Below, in pieces: positions 49,203 to 62,496 of a stretch of DNA of 64,000 bases. The notes under the pieces were generated by a model that was not told the DNA's origin, ran no database searches, and was given only the letters and a program-made list of their open reading frames with translations. Location of the stretch: NCBI GenBank assembly GCA_032209605.1, contig JASFXZ010000001.1:6138001-6202000 (forward strand), read 5' to 3'. Every line of letters starts with the position of its first letter. The stretch's first letter is position 1. The translations under genes were made by a program, and so were the position numbers. This DNA is from Mactromeris polynyma (taxonomy: Eukaryota; Mollusca; Bivalvia; Venerida; Mactridae).

Positions 49203-49386
49203 AACAAGAGATGTCACTAGGAAGTGACAAATGCCCCCCCCCCCCTGTCTGTGACCTTGACCTTGAGACACATGCCTAACTCTTGTGCGTGTCACACTTT
49301 CTTATCATTTGAGTAATGTTTTGTTGGAATCCATTGACTTACTTAAAACTTATAGCGGAGAAACAGAGTTCCGAGGGAACGGAGTG
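49203..49386 (+). mobile_element. Bivalve-type interspersed repeat, 'aacaagag ... tgaccttgacctt' family, copy 2 (truncated)
   Basis: 'aacaagagatgtcacta', a run of 13 C at about 49232-49244, then 'tgtctgtgaccttgacc' parallel the copy at 33016. The downstream half is degraded and runs directly into the 37-bp array. Confidence 0.65.
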
Positions 49387-49846
49387 AACTGGCAACACAC
49401 GTACAGACAGACTGGCAACACACGTACAGACAGAGTGGTCACTTCAGACTGGCAACACACGTACAGACAGAGTGGTCACTTCAGACTGGCAACACACGTA
49501 CAGACAGACCGGCAACACACGTACAGACAGAGTGGTCACTTCAGACTGGCAACACACGTACAGACAGAGTGGTCACTTCAGACTGGCAACACACGTACAG
49601 ACAGAGTGGTCACTTCAGACTGGCAACACACGTACAGACAGAGTGGTCACTTCAGACCGGCAACAAACGTACATACAGAGTGGTCACTTCAGACTGGCAA
49701 CACACGTACAGACAGAGTGGTCACTTCAGACTGGCAACATACGTACAGACAGAGTGGTCACTTCAGACTGGCAACACACGTACAGACAGAGTGGTCACTT
49801 CAGACTGGCAACACACGTACAGACAGAGTGGTCACTTAAGACCTGT
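49387..49846. repeat. Minisatellite, 37-bp unit, about 12 copies
   Basis: The unit is 'actggcaacacacgtacaga' then 'cagagtggtcacttcag'. Two units lack the 'gagtggtcacttcag' half (49389-49415 and 49487-49520). Confidence 0.97.
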
Positions 49847-50831
49847 TTCGGGGACATAAAAGCCATATTTCTGTGTGTCTATTAAATGTGTCGAAGAATT
49901 ATTTTATGACACAATAAATATCCAATATAATAATTATTCAACGCAGTAAAGATTTGTATCACAAAAATGTAGTCATTTAAAATGTTTAAAAATTGCATCA
50001 GTAAGGGAGTTCATACATGAGTTAATGTATTGAGGGTTTCTGCTCACTTCTAGCACAGTGGACAACGTGTGTTTATTAAACATGTATGTATTTCTCTACA
50101 TTTCCCCTATAACTTCACGCTTTGTTCCTCTTCCGTCTGACAAGTTCTGGATACCAATATTGTTGTTTATTTCATTCACACGGGATTCACAATGACTGAC
50201 ATGGTTGTAGGCCAGTAATGTTGATATCCTGTGCTTTATGAATATTAATCAGATGCAAATATCACACACATACTTTTTGCCTCACATTTGGAAAGTTTCA
50301 TAAATAATTAATTCATTAGCAAAGTTATATATAGATATCAAAACATCAGATTGTTGTAATGAACTTTAGGTGCAAGCACTTTTTGTCCGAGCAAAACATT
50401 CAAACAAGAAGTGCTCAACATGTTAGGGTCAGTGGGGACAGATTTAAGATGACGTCATCGACTCTCTCTCTCTTCTTGAACAGGTTTGTAAAATAAATCT
50501 TCAACATTGAAGGGTAGCACATATTATGTGCATTATCTAATTTGTCTAATCTATTTATAAATGACAAACTATGTAGTCCAGTGTGGATTTAAATGGATAT
50601 AGTTATATACAAGCATTTCCTTTTTTGATTGCCTTATTACCCTTGAAGGGGTCGTATTGAGTAGAGATTAGTCGGTTAATCCCAATGTACATACGTTTTC
50701 TTTAAAGTGAAGTAGCAGACGATTAGAATATCGTCTGACGCAGCTTTACTTCGCCTGTCTGTCATAATGTTATCATGTTTAGTGCATCGCTGTGTGTGTT
50801 TTTTTGTAAATTCTTGGCGACAATTTGAAAC
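49847..50831. other. AT-rich non-coding stretch
   Basis: Nothing recognised. Confidence 0.5.
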
Positions 50832-51155
50832 ATGATTTTTCTCTCCATATTTCTGCTTTCTGCACTTTTTATCAATGAATCTCAACAAATTGCTTGTTTA
50901 GCTAGAAGTCCCAAATTCCAAGACGTACCCAAGTTTTGTTTTGTATGGAATACTGACAGAGTATTAAACATAGGAGCGCTACAATATCTTACTGTGTTCA
51001 TTCCTTTGTTATATCTCGTTAATGAACAAACCAGAGCATTGAGTAAGTTGGATGAAGTTTTAATATTGACTGTTAAAAATATGAAGTATATTGTACAAAG
51101 TTGGCAAATTTTCTTGCCAGACTTCACTTCGGACCGGATAGAACAGATAAAATAA
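50832..51155 (+). CDS. Weak hypothetical frame with signal-like N-terminus (107 codons)
   Basis: Not recognised. The N-terminus (MIFLSIFLLSALFI) would act as a signal peptide or membrane anchor, and another hydrophobic patch lies at about residues 51-62. A frame of 81 codons covers much of the same DNA on the other strand, and AT-rich DNA often encodes such hydrophobic strings by chance. There is no splice or promoter evidence. Confidence 0.12.
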   Translation: MIFLSIFLLSALFINESQQIACLARSPKFQDVPKFCFVWNTDRVLNIGALQYLTVFIPLLYLVNEQTRALSKLDEVLILTVKNMKYIVQSWQIFLPDFTSDRIEQIK

Positions 51156-54100
51156 TATTGTGCAATGGAACAATTGTGATCTAACGCTCGAAATAATTTG
51201 GATGATAATTAATCGACAGCTGTTAATTAGTAGAAACTAGAATGTAGATAATTAATCTGATGGTTTGCTAAAACAATGAGAGAGTGAACTAATGATTTGA
51301 TGAAGTATTTGTTCGACAACAAACATGGTCAATTACCTTGAGGTGCCCGAGGGAACGCTGGAGTACGAGCTTTGTCGCTTCAGAAATCAATTAAGCAAGA
51401 AATGACGATGCGAATTTTAAACTTTAATGTTCCGATTTATGGTGATTTGGTGGCAATTTGAATTTTCCAAATTCATGGATGCAGAACGATGTGTCTTTTG
51501 GATGCGACTTTTGGACGGATTTATTATTATCTGTTTAATTTTCATACCTGTGGTATTTGTGTAAAAAGTGAAAGTCATCTTGATATATTAAATTATGTTG
51601 ATGTTATAAAACCGTATTTATTGAACCAATTTGGAGATCTCAACTTGAGTGTTTAATACAAGAATTCCTAAGATTCATTATAAGTTTCATGTGCAAGAGA
51701 TGAAATACACGTGGGGGTGTGGCGGGCGTACATACTTTAGATGTTTTCCCTGTCATGTCCAAAACAGAATTCAATTAAAATGAAATCTCCTGTATATAGC
51801 TACTTATGTACTTGACAGACTCTGAGAAACACTGGTTACTATGCAGACATCATTGTATATTGAGGCCAGAGGACACAAAGCATGTAACATAACTCTGCTT
51901 AAATATTGACACAATGTTTCTGGCTAATTTAGAGAAAAGTACAAACGTTATACAGGGTATATGGTACAGGGTATATGGTACAGGGTATATGGGCGTGGGT
52001 GTTTGTCTCAAAATCAACTTGTTGTCTTCCAAACTTAAACAATTTCTTCTGTGTTCAAGTTTGTCGAACATACTTAACCAAATGATAAAATTCATGGACC
52101 ACCGATTGTGTTTAATTATCGTACAGTCATTTTGTGTCCTTTAAATACTTAACATGATAAAATCAACAGTGTAATGCAGCCTACTATTTTAATTGCCTGA
52201 AATGTCAATATATCTGATAATGCACCCCACATATTTCTTTAAGTTTTGCATACTTTTAACAGGTTTGTCGATTTCACAAAATTGACGCAGTTTAATAGAC
52301 ACGTTGTGTACTAGTTACAGCACGAAGGAGATATTTTATCTCAGACTACAAACAGCGTAATTCAACAAAGTACATTTTGACTGTTGTAAGAAATCCAGAA
52401 ACGCTTGTAGTACAAATTCCTTATAATTGTTTTCTATACAGCAGTTGCAAATGTGAATATATTTAAGACGTTGTATGACATACCAGTGCGCGTAGACAAA
52501 ATTACACATCTCTCATCAAATTATGGACATGTAAATCTACATATTTAAACTATTTATGTGCAATACATTAAAGCGTGTCAAAATTGGACTCGTTTTCGAA
52601 TTTTAATAATTTCTTTGCAATGAAAAGAATTATCTTATTTATCAAGAAACAAGTTGTGCGGACGTTAAAATATAACAGCGCTGAAACTTTTCATCTAACA
52701 ACAACATTATGCGCTTTTTGTACAGGAAACAAACACAAAAAATAGAGGGTACGGGGTAATGTTGATATATTCCACGACAATCTGTGTACATTTAATCTTG
52801 ACGAGGCAGCGAGAGGTACTATACATACTTTTAGAGGACAATTCTTCATATAAAACGTATTTTATATTCGGAGAAAAAATTGAGAGTGCTTTGACCGAGT
52901 TCAGTTGTCTTAAGAGATGAGTTCTAAGCAAAGAAAAAACATCGCAGGAAATTGTAGAGCAAGATAAAAGTGAAGGTTTAGGTGCAAGGCTGTTACTCTA
53001 CCGGAGTTACATAAGTTATACGACACAAAAACAACACTCAAATGACGAGACTATATCGATGATGAAATTTCAATGAGCGTAGACAACGATTCAAACAACA
53101 ACGCGTCAACAACAACCGATGCGGGGCAACAACAATAATAACAACAGCAAACAATACCCACTGTTAATGACCATTCTTTCGGTCCTATTAAAAACAGGAT
53201 TTATTAATAAAAGATGCACCACAACCCGAAACTGATGTCAGAGGAATTTACTTACATTTCAAACCATCCAACATTTTCCATTTATCACTCAAGTGTTGTT
53301 CGTGTTATAACTTTCCATGGATAAAATATCTTATTGACATTTAAGATTAATAATTATAAACAAAAATAGATCTGTTTAATCAATAACAGACGGTTTTATT
53401 AGTGACGGTAATTAATAATGCTTACCTGATAATATCAGAAATATCGTAAATTCCAAATTGATAAATCTTGTAAAAATCCAATTTTGGAATCAAACAATAG
53501 AAAATATCCAATAAAGGAAAAAATGCGCACACTAATCCTTGCTTTCTTGTCGTGTAACACTGCAGCACATTGATTACCAATGATTTATTTCCTATATTTG
53601 CATTCTATATTTGAGTTGTAAACTAGAAATGATTAACAATAAATCAATCACCATACTACACTTAAATAGTTAATATTTTAGTTCCACACAACAGCTGATT
53701 CACAATTTAAAACACTGTTTATAATAGTATAAATTTAACTTCGTTTTTTTCTCATAATATCCAGAGCAAATATTGAGCTATCCAGTATTTCAGTATTTTA
53801 TCTTCAGTTTACCTGGTCTCGTCGTAATACAAATTAAACACATAAGTTCTCTCAAATAGCGTTGATAGTTGTAGTAGATACGCTTCACACACGAACATTG
53901 GTGGTGTACTCGTATGTATCTACCATTCAAAATACATCATCACTCGAGCGCCCAAAACGTTAACTTAAAATCTTAAATCCTCTGTCTGATGGAATGGGTG
54001 TTGTCTATTAGTGAATAAACTAACGCTTATGAGAGGCCCCGGTCACGCAGATTTAGATGACTGAAGTTTAAAGTTCCGTAAGGTTTAACACAGGGATATA

Positions 54101-54469
54101 TAGTCAACTTGTTCTATTTTATTACAAACAATGCAAGACTGGTTGTAAGGTCTTGCTACATTTTTATTAAATTTGATGCAATCCGGGGTTTATTTCCTAA
54201 TAGAAGTTAAAGTATCACTGGACAACTAGCGTACTTATTACGTTATTTTATCTGACAGTGGGACAGAAGAATAAAACTCTTTGAATTTTCCCCAAAAATA
54301 ATTTGGCTAAAACATGTTATATTATTTAAACGTACGATCATTATTAACCTATCAATACTAAATTGCGTCAAATCTCTCATACAGCACACTTATTTTATGT
54401 TCATAAGAATGACATTTTACTAAAATGTAAATGTTTGTCATTCTGCATGTATTTATTATTCCTTTAGAT
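51156..54469. other. AT-rich non-coding stretch of about 3.3 kb
   Basis: It holds three copies of the 14-bp 'acagggtatatggt' at about 51953-51990 and an imperfect CAA run at about 53085-53150. Small frames at 51850-52144 and 52707-52931 are not convincing. Confidence 0.55.
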
Positions 54470-55450
54470 CAGTGTGCATTGTTCTGTTTGACCACATGTG
54501 TTCTGTGCAGCATTCTGTTGACCACGTGTGTTCTGTGCAGCATTCTGTTTGACCACGTGTGCTAAGTGCATTGTTCTGTTTGACCACGTGTGGTCAATGC
54601 ATTATTCTGTTTGACCACGTGTGCTCAGTGCATTATTCTGTTTGACCACGTGTGCTCAGTGCATTGTTCTGTTTGACCACGTGTGCTCAGTGCATTATTC
54701 TGTTTGACCACGTGTGCTCAGTTCATTATTCTGTTTGACCACGTGTGTTCAGTGCATTATTCTGTTGACCACGTGTGTTCTGTGCAGCATTCTGTTTGAC
54801 CACGTGTGCTCAGTGCATTATTCTGTTTGACCACACGTGTTTCGTGCATCATTCTGTTTGACCACGTGTGCACAATGCATTGTTCTGTTTGACCACGTGT
54901 GTTATGTGCATTTATCTGTTTGGCCACGTGTATTCCGTGTATTTATCTGTTTGACCACCCGTGTTCTGTGCATTTATTTGTTTGGCAATGTGTATTCCGT
55001 GCATTTATCTGTTTGGCCACGTGTATTCCGTGCATTTATCTGTTTGGCCACGTGTATTATGTGCATTTATTTGTTTGGCCACGTGTTATCTGTGCATTGG
55101 TATGTTTGACCACGCGTGTTCTGTACATTGGTATGTATGACCACGTGTGTTCTGTGTATTATTCTGTTTGACCACGTGTGTTATGTGCATTGGTATGTAT
55201 GACCACGTGTGTTCTGTGCATCGGTATGACCACGTGTGTTCTGTGTATTATTCTGTTTAACCACTCGGTTTTGTGTATCGGTACGTATGACCACGTGTTT
55301 TGTGTAATGCTGTTTGACCGCGTGTTTACTGTGCATTGGTATGTTTGACCACGTGTGTTCTGTGTATTATTCTGTTTGACCGCGTGTGTTCTGTGCATCG
55401 GTATGTATGACCACGTGTTTTGTGTAATGTTGTTTGACCGCGTGTTTACT
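54470..55450. repeat. Older minisatellite, 31-bp unit, about 31 copies
   Basis: The unit is 'ttctgtttgaccacgtgtg' then 'ctcagtgcatta'. Most units keep CACGTG, while the flanking bases vary (ttctgtg, ctcagtg, ttatgtg, attccgtg). Divergence rises to the right, with 'tggccacgtgtatt' and 'gtatgtatgacc' subtypes. Confidence 0.96.
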
Positions 55451-56455
55451 GCGTTAGCTCTGATCAACGTTTCTTCTTGTGACAATTATATTTACTATCA
55501 TTAAACAGTATTGTATATGTGCATTTTATGTAAAATGTTCTCTTTTTAAAGTATAGTACCTGCTAAAAGTATATTTTGTAGAAATATATGATTTTCGAAA
55601 GAGCTTCTTTGTCGTTTCATTTAAATTATACAACAACATAATGCACTTGATGGTTTTTGTACATCAAGGATTACAATCACATTATAATTTATCAAACATT
55701 TTAATTTCGATCAGCAAAATATTAGCTCAAGTTATGGGAATTGTTCATTTTTATGTCTCGTAATTTTACAGAGAATTAATCCTGATCTTAATTTACTGAT
55801 CAAAATTTGGTATTAATTTATTGTTTTAACGGCTTAATGCAGATCTCATCTTGTAAATGGTACATCAAATTATCGTCTAGGGAACTTTAATCAGACTTAG
55901 TCAGTATTAGAGACAACATTTCAAATATCTATAAGGTATGGAACTACACTAAGCCATGATTGTTTTGTAGAGCTTTGGTGTCTCTGGGTAAACTATAGGT
56001 GATGGCATGTCGTGGTAAGTGAAGATCTAGACCTACACCATATATACACCCGTCTGTACTGATGTTAACATAATTTATGGAAGATATTAAAGATTATATT
56101 GCTAATATGTTACGTTTTTATCATAACTACATAGTTTATAATTACTTTTTACCATGTGGTTAAGTTCAATGAATTAGTTTTTTTCTATTCAATTTTGAAT
56201 AATAATTTTCTCTTTATCATAGGAAGTACATATAAAGTATCTTGTTTATACAAAATCTAACATAGCTAAACTTAACGTACAACAGAAAACTATGTATAGA
56301 AGATGAACGATAACACGACATCTGTTGAAGAACATTTTAAATCTATAAATGTATTCATTCCAAGGGATTTAAACTTTTAAATATGTCAGCTGTTCAGTTT
56401 AGAAGAAAAGTTTTACAAAGATTAAAGCGCCAGTCGTTCCATCAGCTTTTAATAA
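55451..56455. other. AT-rich non-coding stretch
   Basis: Nothing recognised. Confidence 0.55.
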
Positions 56456-59400
56456 AAAGTCAACTCCGCGTACGCTGTATAGGGTATAGACGGAGGTCAT
56501 GTATAGACTTTCAAAACGTCAACTCTCTGTACGCTGTATAGTGTATAGACGGAGGTCATGTATAGACTTTCAAAACGTCAACTCTCTGTACGCTGTATAG
56601 TGTATAGACGGAGGTCATGTATAGACTTTCAAAACGTCAACTCTCTGTACGCTGTATAGTGTATAGACGGAGGTCATGTATAGACTTTCAAAACGTCAAC
56701 TCTCTGTACGCTGTATAGGGTATAGACGGAGGTCATGTGTAGACTTTCAAAACGTCAACTCCGCGTACGCTGTATAGTGTATAGACGGAGGTCATGTAAA
56801 GACTTTCAAAACGTCAACTCTCTGTACGCTGTATAGTGTATAGACGGAGGTCATGTATAGACTTTCAAAACGTCAACTACGCGTACGCTGTATAGTGTAT
56901 AGACGGAGGTCATGTATAGACTTTCAAAACGTCAACTCTCTGTACGCTGTATAGGGTATAGACGGAGGTCATGTATAGACTTTCAAAACGTCAACTCTCT
57001 GTACGCTGTATAGGGTATAGACGGAGGTCATGTATAGACTTTCAAAACGTCAACTCCGCGTACGCTGTATAGGGTATAGACGGAGGTCATGTATAGACTT
57101 TCAAAACGTCAACTCCGCGAACGCTGTATAGGGTATAGACGGAGGTCATGCATAGACTTTCAAAACGTCAACTCTGCGTACGCTGTATAGTGTATAGACG
57201 GAGGTCATGTATAGACTTTCAAAACGTCAACTCTCTGTACGCTGTATAGTGTATAGACGGAGGTCATGTATAGACTTTCAAAACGTCAACTCCGCGTACG
57301 CTGTATAGTGTATAGACGGAGGTCATGTGTAGACTTTCACGTCAACTCCGCGTACGCTGTATAGTGTATAGACGGAGGTCATGTATAGACTTTCACGTCA
57401 ACTCCGCGTACGCTGTATAGGGTATAGACGGAGGTCATGTGTAGACTTTCAAAACGTCAACTCTCTGTACGCTGTATAGGGTATAGACGGAGGTCATGTG
57501 TAGACTTTCAAAACGTCAACTCTCTGTACGCTGTATAGGGTATAGACGGAGGTCATGTATAGACTTTCAAAACGTCAACTCTCTGTACGCTGTATAGGGT
57601 ATAGACGGAGGTCATGTGTAGACTTTCAAAACGTCAACTCTCTGTACGCTGTATATGGTATAGACGGAGGTCATGTATAGACTTTCAAAACGTCAACTCC
57701 GCGTACGCTGTATAGGGTATAGACGGAGGTCATGTGTAGACTTTCATAACGTCAACTCTCTGTACGCTGTATAGGGTATAGACGGAGGTCATGTATAGAC
57801 TTTCAAAACGTCAACTCTCTGTACGCTGTATAGGGTATAGGCGGAGGTCATGTATAGACTTTCAAAACGTCAACTCCGCGTACACTGTATAGGGTATAGA
57901 CGGAGGTCATGTATAGACTTTCAAAACGTCAACTCCGCGTACGCTGTATAGGGTATAGACGGAGGTCATGTGTAGACTTTCAAAACGTCAACTCTCTGTA
58001 CGCTGTATAGGGTATAGACGGAGGTCATGTATAGACTTTCAAAACGTCAACTCTCTGTACGCTGTATAGGGTATAGACGGAGGTCATGTATAGACTTTCA
58101 AAACGTCAACTCTCTGTACGCTGTATAGTGTATAGACGGAGGTCATGTATAGACTTTCAAAACGTCAACTCTCTGTACGCTGTATAGTGTATAGACGGAG
58201 GTCATGTATAGACTTTCAAAACGTCAACTCTCTGTACGCTGTATAGTGTATAGACGGAGGTCATGTATAGACTTTCAAAACGTCAACTCTCTGTACGCTG
58301 TATAGGGTATAGACGGAGGTCATGTATAGACTTTCAAAACGTCAACTCCGCGTACGCTGTATAGGGTATAGACGGAGGTCATGTATAGACTTTCAAAACG
58401 TCAACTCTCTGTACGCTGTATAGTGTATAGACGGAGGTCATGTATAGACTTTCAAAACGTCAACTCTCTGTACGCTGTATAGTGTATAGACGGAGGTCAT
58501 GTATAGACTTTCAAAACGTCAACTCCGCGTACGCTGTATAGGGTATAGACGGAGGTCATGTATAGACTTTCAAAACGTCAACTCTCTGTACGCTGTATAT
58601 GGTATAGACGGAGGTCATGTATAGACTTTCAAAACGTCAACTCCGCGTACGCTGTATAGGGTATAGACGGAGGTCATGTGTAGACTTTCATAACGTCAAC
58701 TCTCTGTACGCTGTATAGGGTATAGACGGAGGTCATGTATAGACTTTCAAAACGTCAACTCTCTGTACGCTGTATAGGGTATAGGCGGAGGTCATGTATA
58801 GACTTTCAAAACGTCAACTCCGCGTACACTGTATAGGGTATAGACGGAGGTCATGTATAGACTTTCAAAACGTCAACTCCGCGTACGCTGTATAGGGTAT
58901 AGACGGAGGTCATGTGTAGACTTTCAAAACGTCAACTCTCTGTACGCTGTATATGGTATAGACGGAGGTCATGTATAGACTTTCAAAACGTCAACTCTCT
59001 GTACGCTGTATAGGGTATAGACGGAGGTCATGTATAGACTTTCAAAACGTCAACTCTCTGTACGCTGTATAGTGTATAGACGGAGGTCATGTATAGACTT
59101 TCAAAACGTCAACTCTCTGTACGCTGTATAGTGTATAGACGGAGGTCATGTATAGACTTTCAAAACGTCAACTCTCTGTACGCTGTATAGTGTATAGACG
59201 GAGGTCATGTATAGACTTTCAAAACGTCAACTCTCTGTACGCTGTATAGGGTATAGACGGAGGTCATGTATAGACTTTCAAAACGTCAACTCCGCGTACG
59301 CTGTATAGGGTATAGACGGAGGTCATGTATAGACTTTCAAAACGTCAACTCTCTGTACGCTGTATAGTGTATAGACGGAGGTCATGTATAGACTTTCAAA

Positions 59401-59935
59401 ACGTCAACTCTCTGTACGCTGTATAGTGTATAGACGGAGGTCATGTATAGACTTTCAAAACGTCAACTCCGCGTACGCTGTATAGGGTATAGACGGAGGT
59501 CATGTATAGACTTTCAAAACGTCAACTCCGCGTACGCTGTATAGGGTATAGACGGAGGTCATGTATAGACTTTCAAAACGTCAACTCTCTGTACGCTGTA
59601 TAGTGTATAGACGGAGGTCATGTATAGACTTTCAAAACGTCAACTCTCTGTACGCTGTATAGTGTATAGACGGAGGTCATGTATAGACTTTCAAAACGTC
59701 AACTCTCTGTACGCTGTATAGTGTATAGACGGAGGTCATGTATAGACTTTCAAAACGTCAACTCTCTGTACGCTGTATAGGGTATAGGCGGAGGTCATGT
59801 ATAGACTTTCAAAACGTCAACTCTCTGTACGCTGTATAGTGTATAGACGGAGGTCATGTATAGACTTTCAAAACGTCAACTCTCTGTACGCTGTATATGG
59901 TATAGGCGGAGGTCGTGTGTAGACTTGCAAAACGT
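56456..59935. repeat. Large satellite-like array, 59-bp unit, about 59 copies, with a 944-bp higher-order repeat
   Basis: The unit is 'gtacgctgtatagggtatag' then 'acggaggtcatgtatagact' and 'ttcaaaacgtcaactctct'. Two main alleles alternate at two sites: ctctctgt versus ctccgcgt, and taggg versus tagtg. Rare variants recur exactly 944 bp apart (16 monomers), showing that a block of about 16 monomers (about 57650-58593) was duplicated as a unit (about 58594-59537). Two units near 57337 and 57395 are shortened by loss of 'aaaa'. Confidence 0.98.
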
Positions 59936-60964
59936 GAAGATATAATCACTTCAAGCAAGTATGTGCACATTTGAATTCCATCTCTAAAAACGTTTTTGTC
60001 ATCGTAAACGTGATTTGCATTTTGAGTTAGGTTTGGTGAAATATATTTTGTATATATTAAACATTCAAACAGAGCTATAGTAGAGATATGTGATGGAATG
60101 TGTCGTACTGTAGATGTAGTGTGGTTATACATATCTAAGTATTTCTAGTAATTCGACATTCGGTTTAATGTTTGCGACTTTAGTAAAAATGTGATTTCAA
60201 AGCAAACAAAATAACATAAAAGTAGAAATCTACTTGAAAGTGATCAGTGTAGAAATGGAAGAAGATGTCACGTAGATAATTATATAATAATTGAAGTTTC
60301 ATCAAATGACTGATAGACACAAACTATGTCTGTAATTTCTATGATTATTTTTAAGTAAATTACACGCATGACACACCATTGCTGAAATACTGATGTAATC
60401 ACATAAAATACTCAGAGTGTAACGTACATTGATGATCAAATAAAACTGCGCACAAGTCAAAACATCTGCATCAAACATTGATATGTTAAGTTGAAAATTA
60501 TGAAAATTTAACAAGATAACATTTTGCGAGATGTCCACTTTCTCGACGTTTAGATCCTCTCAATATTTGATGCATTGAATAATTTTATCCAAGAAACTGA
60601 AACTGGCGTTTGAATCATTTTGTATTGTGGTTATATTCAGAAGTTAATATAATATCGATGTAAGATTCAAATAGTTGTGGATGATAAAGTGTTTATATGT
60701 CGTAAAAAATATCCGCATCTTGGTGTAAAGTGATTGATATCTGTACAATTAAAACACCATCAACACATTACATCCAATCTTACAGACATACCAGAAATGC
60801 AAGGTAACTTCTCTGGAGAGACCATCTATTGTGCAACAAAATCTCAACAACAATATTATATATTTTTTACGTTATACAAAATGAGCACATACATGTATTA
60901 ACTTCTCTAGAACAACAACCTCTCAAACTCTCAAATACAAGATATCATATTAAATACCTAAGGG
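59936..60964. other. AT-rich non-coding stretch
   Basis: Minus frames of 78-92 codons (59854-60132, 60302-60538) are not convincing; the first starts inside unique DNA and ends in the array. Confidence 0.5.
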
Positions 60965-61142
60965 TACAGCAAAATCTCACCTAAACACCACCTCAATAAT
61001 AAGACCACCTCAAAGTTAAGAGCACAATGTTCAAGTCCATTTTCACCGTTTAGGTCTTTATCTTAACTAGATATTAAGACCATCTCAATACTAAGACCAG
61101 TTTTAAAGGGTCCCAAAGCGGTCTTAGCATGTTTGACTGTAC
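60965..61142 (-). mobile_element. 'gaggtggtctta' interspersed element, copy 3 of 3
   Basis: Reading the minus strand: 'gtacagtcaaacatg', 'tttgggaccctttaaaact', 'ggtcttagtattgagatggt', 'gaacattgtgctcttaactt' and 'gaggtggtcttattattgag', then a 'gtgagattttgctgtac' end. The 'gtacagtcaaa' and 'ttttgctgtac' ends are inverted repeats of each other (gtacagcaaaa), the clearest evidence for a MITE-like structure. Confidence 0.8.
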
Positions 61143-61948
61143 TTGTTTGTGATAATGCTGCATGTTGCGCAGTACATTAAGGACCAGTAAATGGTTCAGT
61201 ATGGGGGAATCCTCAAGAGAAGTTAATTAAAGCTGAAACAAATCGTCCATTGTTTTACAACAACTATACAGGTTGATCATACAACTTCCTAAGAAGACAA
61301 AGGTTATACGGATATGACTTGTCAAGATACAAAAAATAAAGTTTACGGTTCGTATTTGAGAATTACATTGTCGTATTTTATGCAATTAACTTGGAATGTG
61401 CGTTCATCGAGGTTATACATACACAGATTAGTGCAGTGTATTACTATCACTTGTATCGTAAAGTTGGCCTAACCGTGGGGACGAAATATAGTAACACAGT
61501 GTTACGTATAATGTGTACACAAGTCTCTATAAACATGGAGGCCTAGATCTTACACATTCAATTCTGTAATGTTAATTTAGAAAACAAATACTGAAAGTCA
61601 TAAAGTTAATACAAACTCTATTTTCAGCAAAGCTCCCATTTCCTGTATATTATACGGTAATATAAACCATTTCCAACCATTAGTACATCTATCACACGTG
61701 ACTCAGGAAAACGAAAAGTACGATGGTCCATTTTGTATTTTATTTTTAGAACTGTGTGTACATGTAACAATACATGAATATTTACATGAATACATCCTGA
61801 GTGAATATTTGTTAAGGACCACAGACCATGTTTATTATTGTCAAATACTGACTTCCTGTCTTTCACAAACCGAGCATTGGCTTTGATAAGGTGGGTAAAT
61901 ATTTAGTTTTGTATCGCGTTCAACGTAACTCATTCCTAAGTGTACTAA
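61143..61948. other. AT-rich non-coding stretch
   Basis: Nothing recognised. Confidence 0.5.
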
Positions 61949-62383
61949 CACAATACTCCCCGAACAATACAGCACAATACTCCCCGAACAATACAACACA
62001 ATACTCCCCGAACAATACAACACATACTTCCCGAACAATACAACACAATACTCCCCGAACAATACAACACAATACTCCCCGAACAATACAACACATACTC
62101 CCCGAACAATACAACACATACTCCCCGAACAATACAACACATACTTCCCGAACAATACAACACAATACTCCCCGAACAATACAACACAATACTCCCCGAA
62201 CAATACAACACAATACTCCCCGAACAATACAACACAATACTCCCCGAACAATACAACACAATACTCCCCGAACAATACAACACAATACTCCCCGAACAAT
62301 ACAACACAATACTTCCCGAACAATACAACACAATACTCCCCGAACAATACAACACAATACTCCCCGAACAATACAACACATAC
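61949..62383. repeat. Minisatellite, 24/22-bp unit, about 18 copies
   Basis: The unit is 'caatactccccgaacaatac' plus 'aaca'. A subset lack 2 bases ('cacatactcc'), and some have 'cttccc' instead of 'ctcccc'. Stop-free translations on both strands are artefacts. Confidence 0.97.
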
Positions 62384-62496
62384 TCGTCATAGGATCAAAC
62401 TTCGCCCAGAACAGGAGAATACAGGCGGGAATTATAACACAATGTATGTACAATACACGTACAATACCAAACTGAAAGTAAAGATTCAAACGACAA

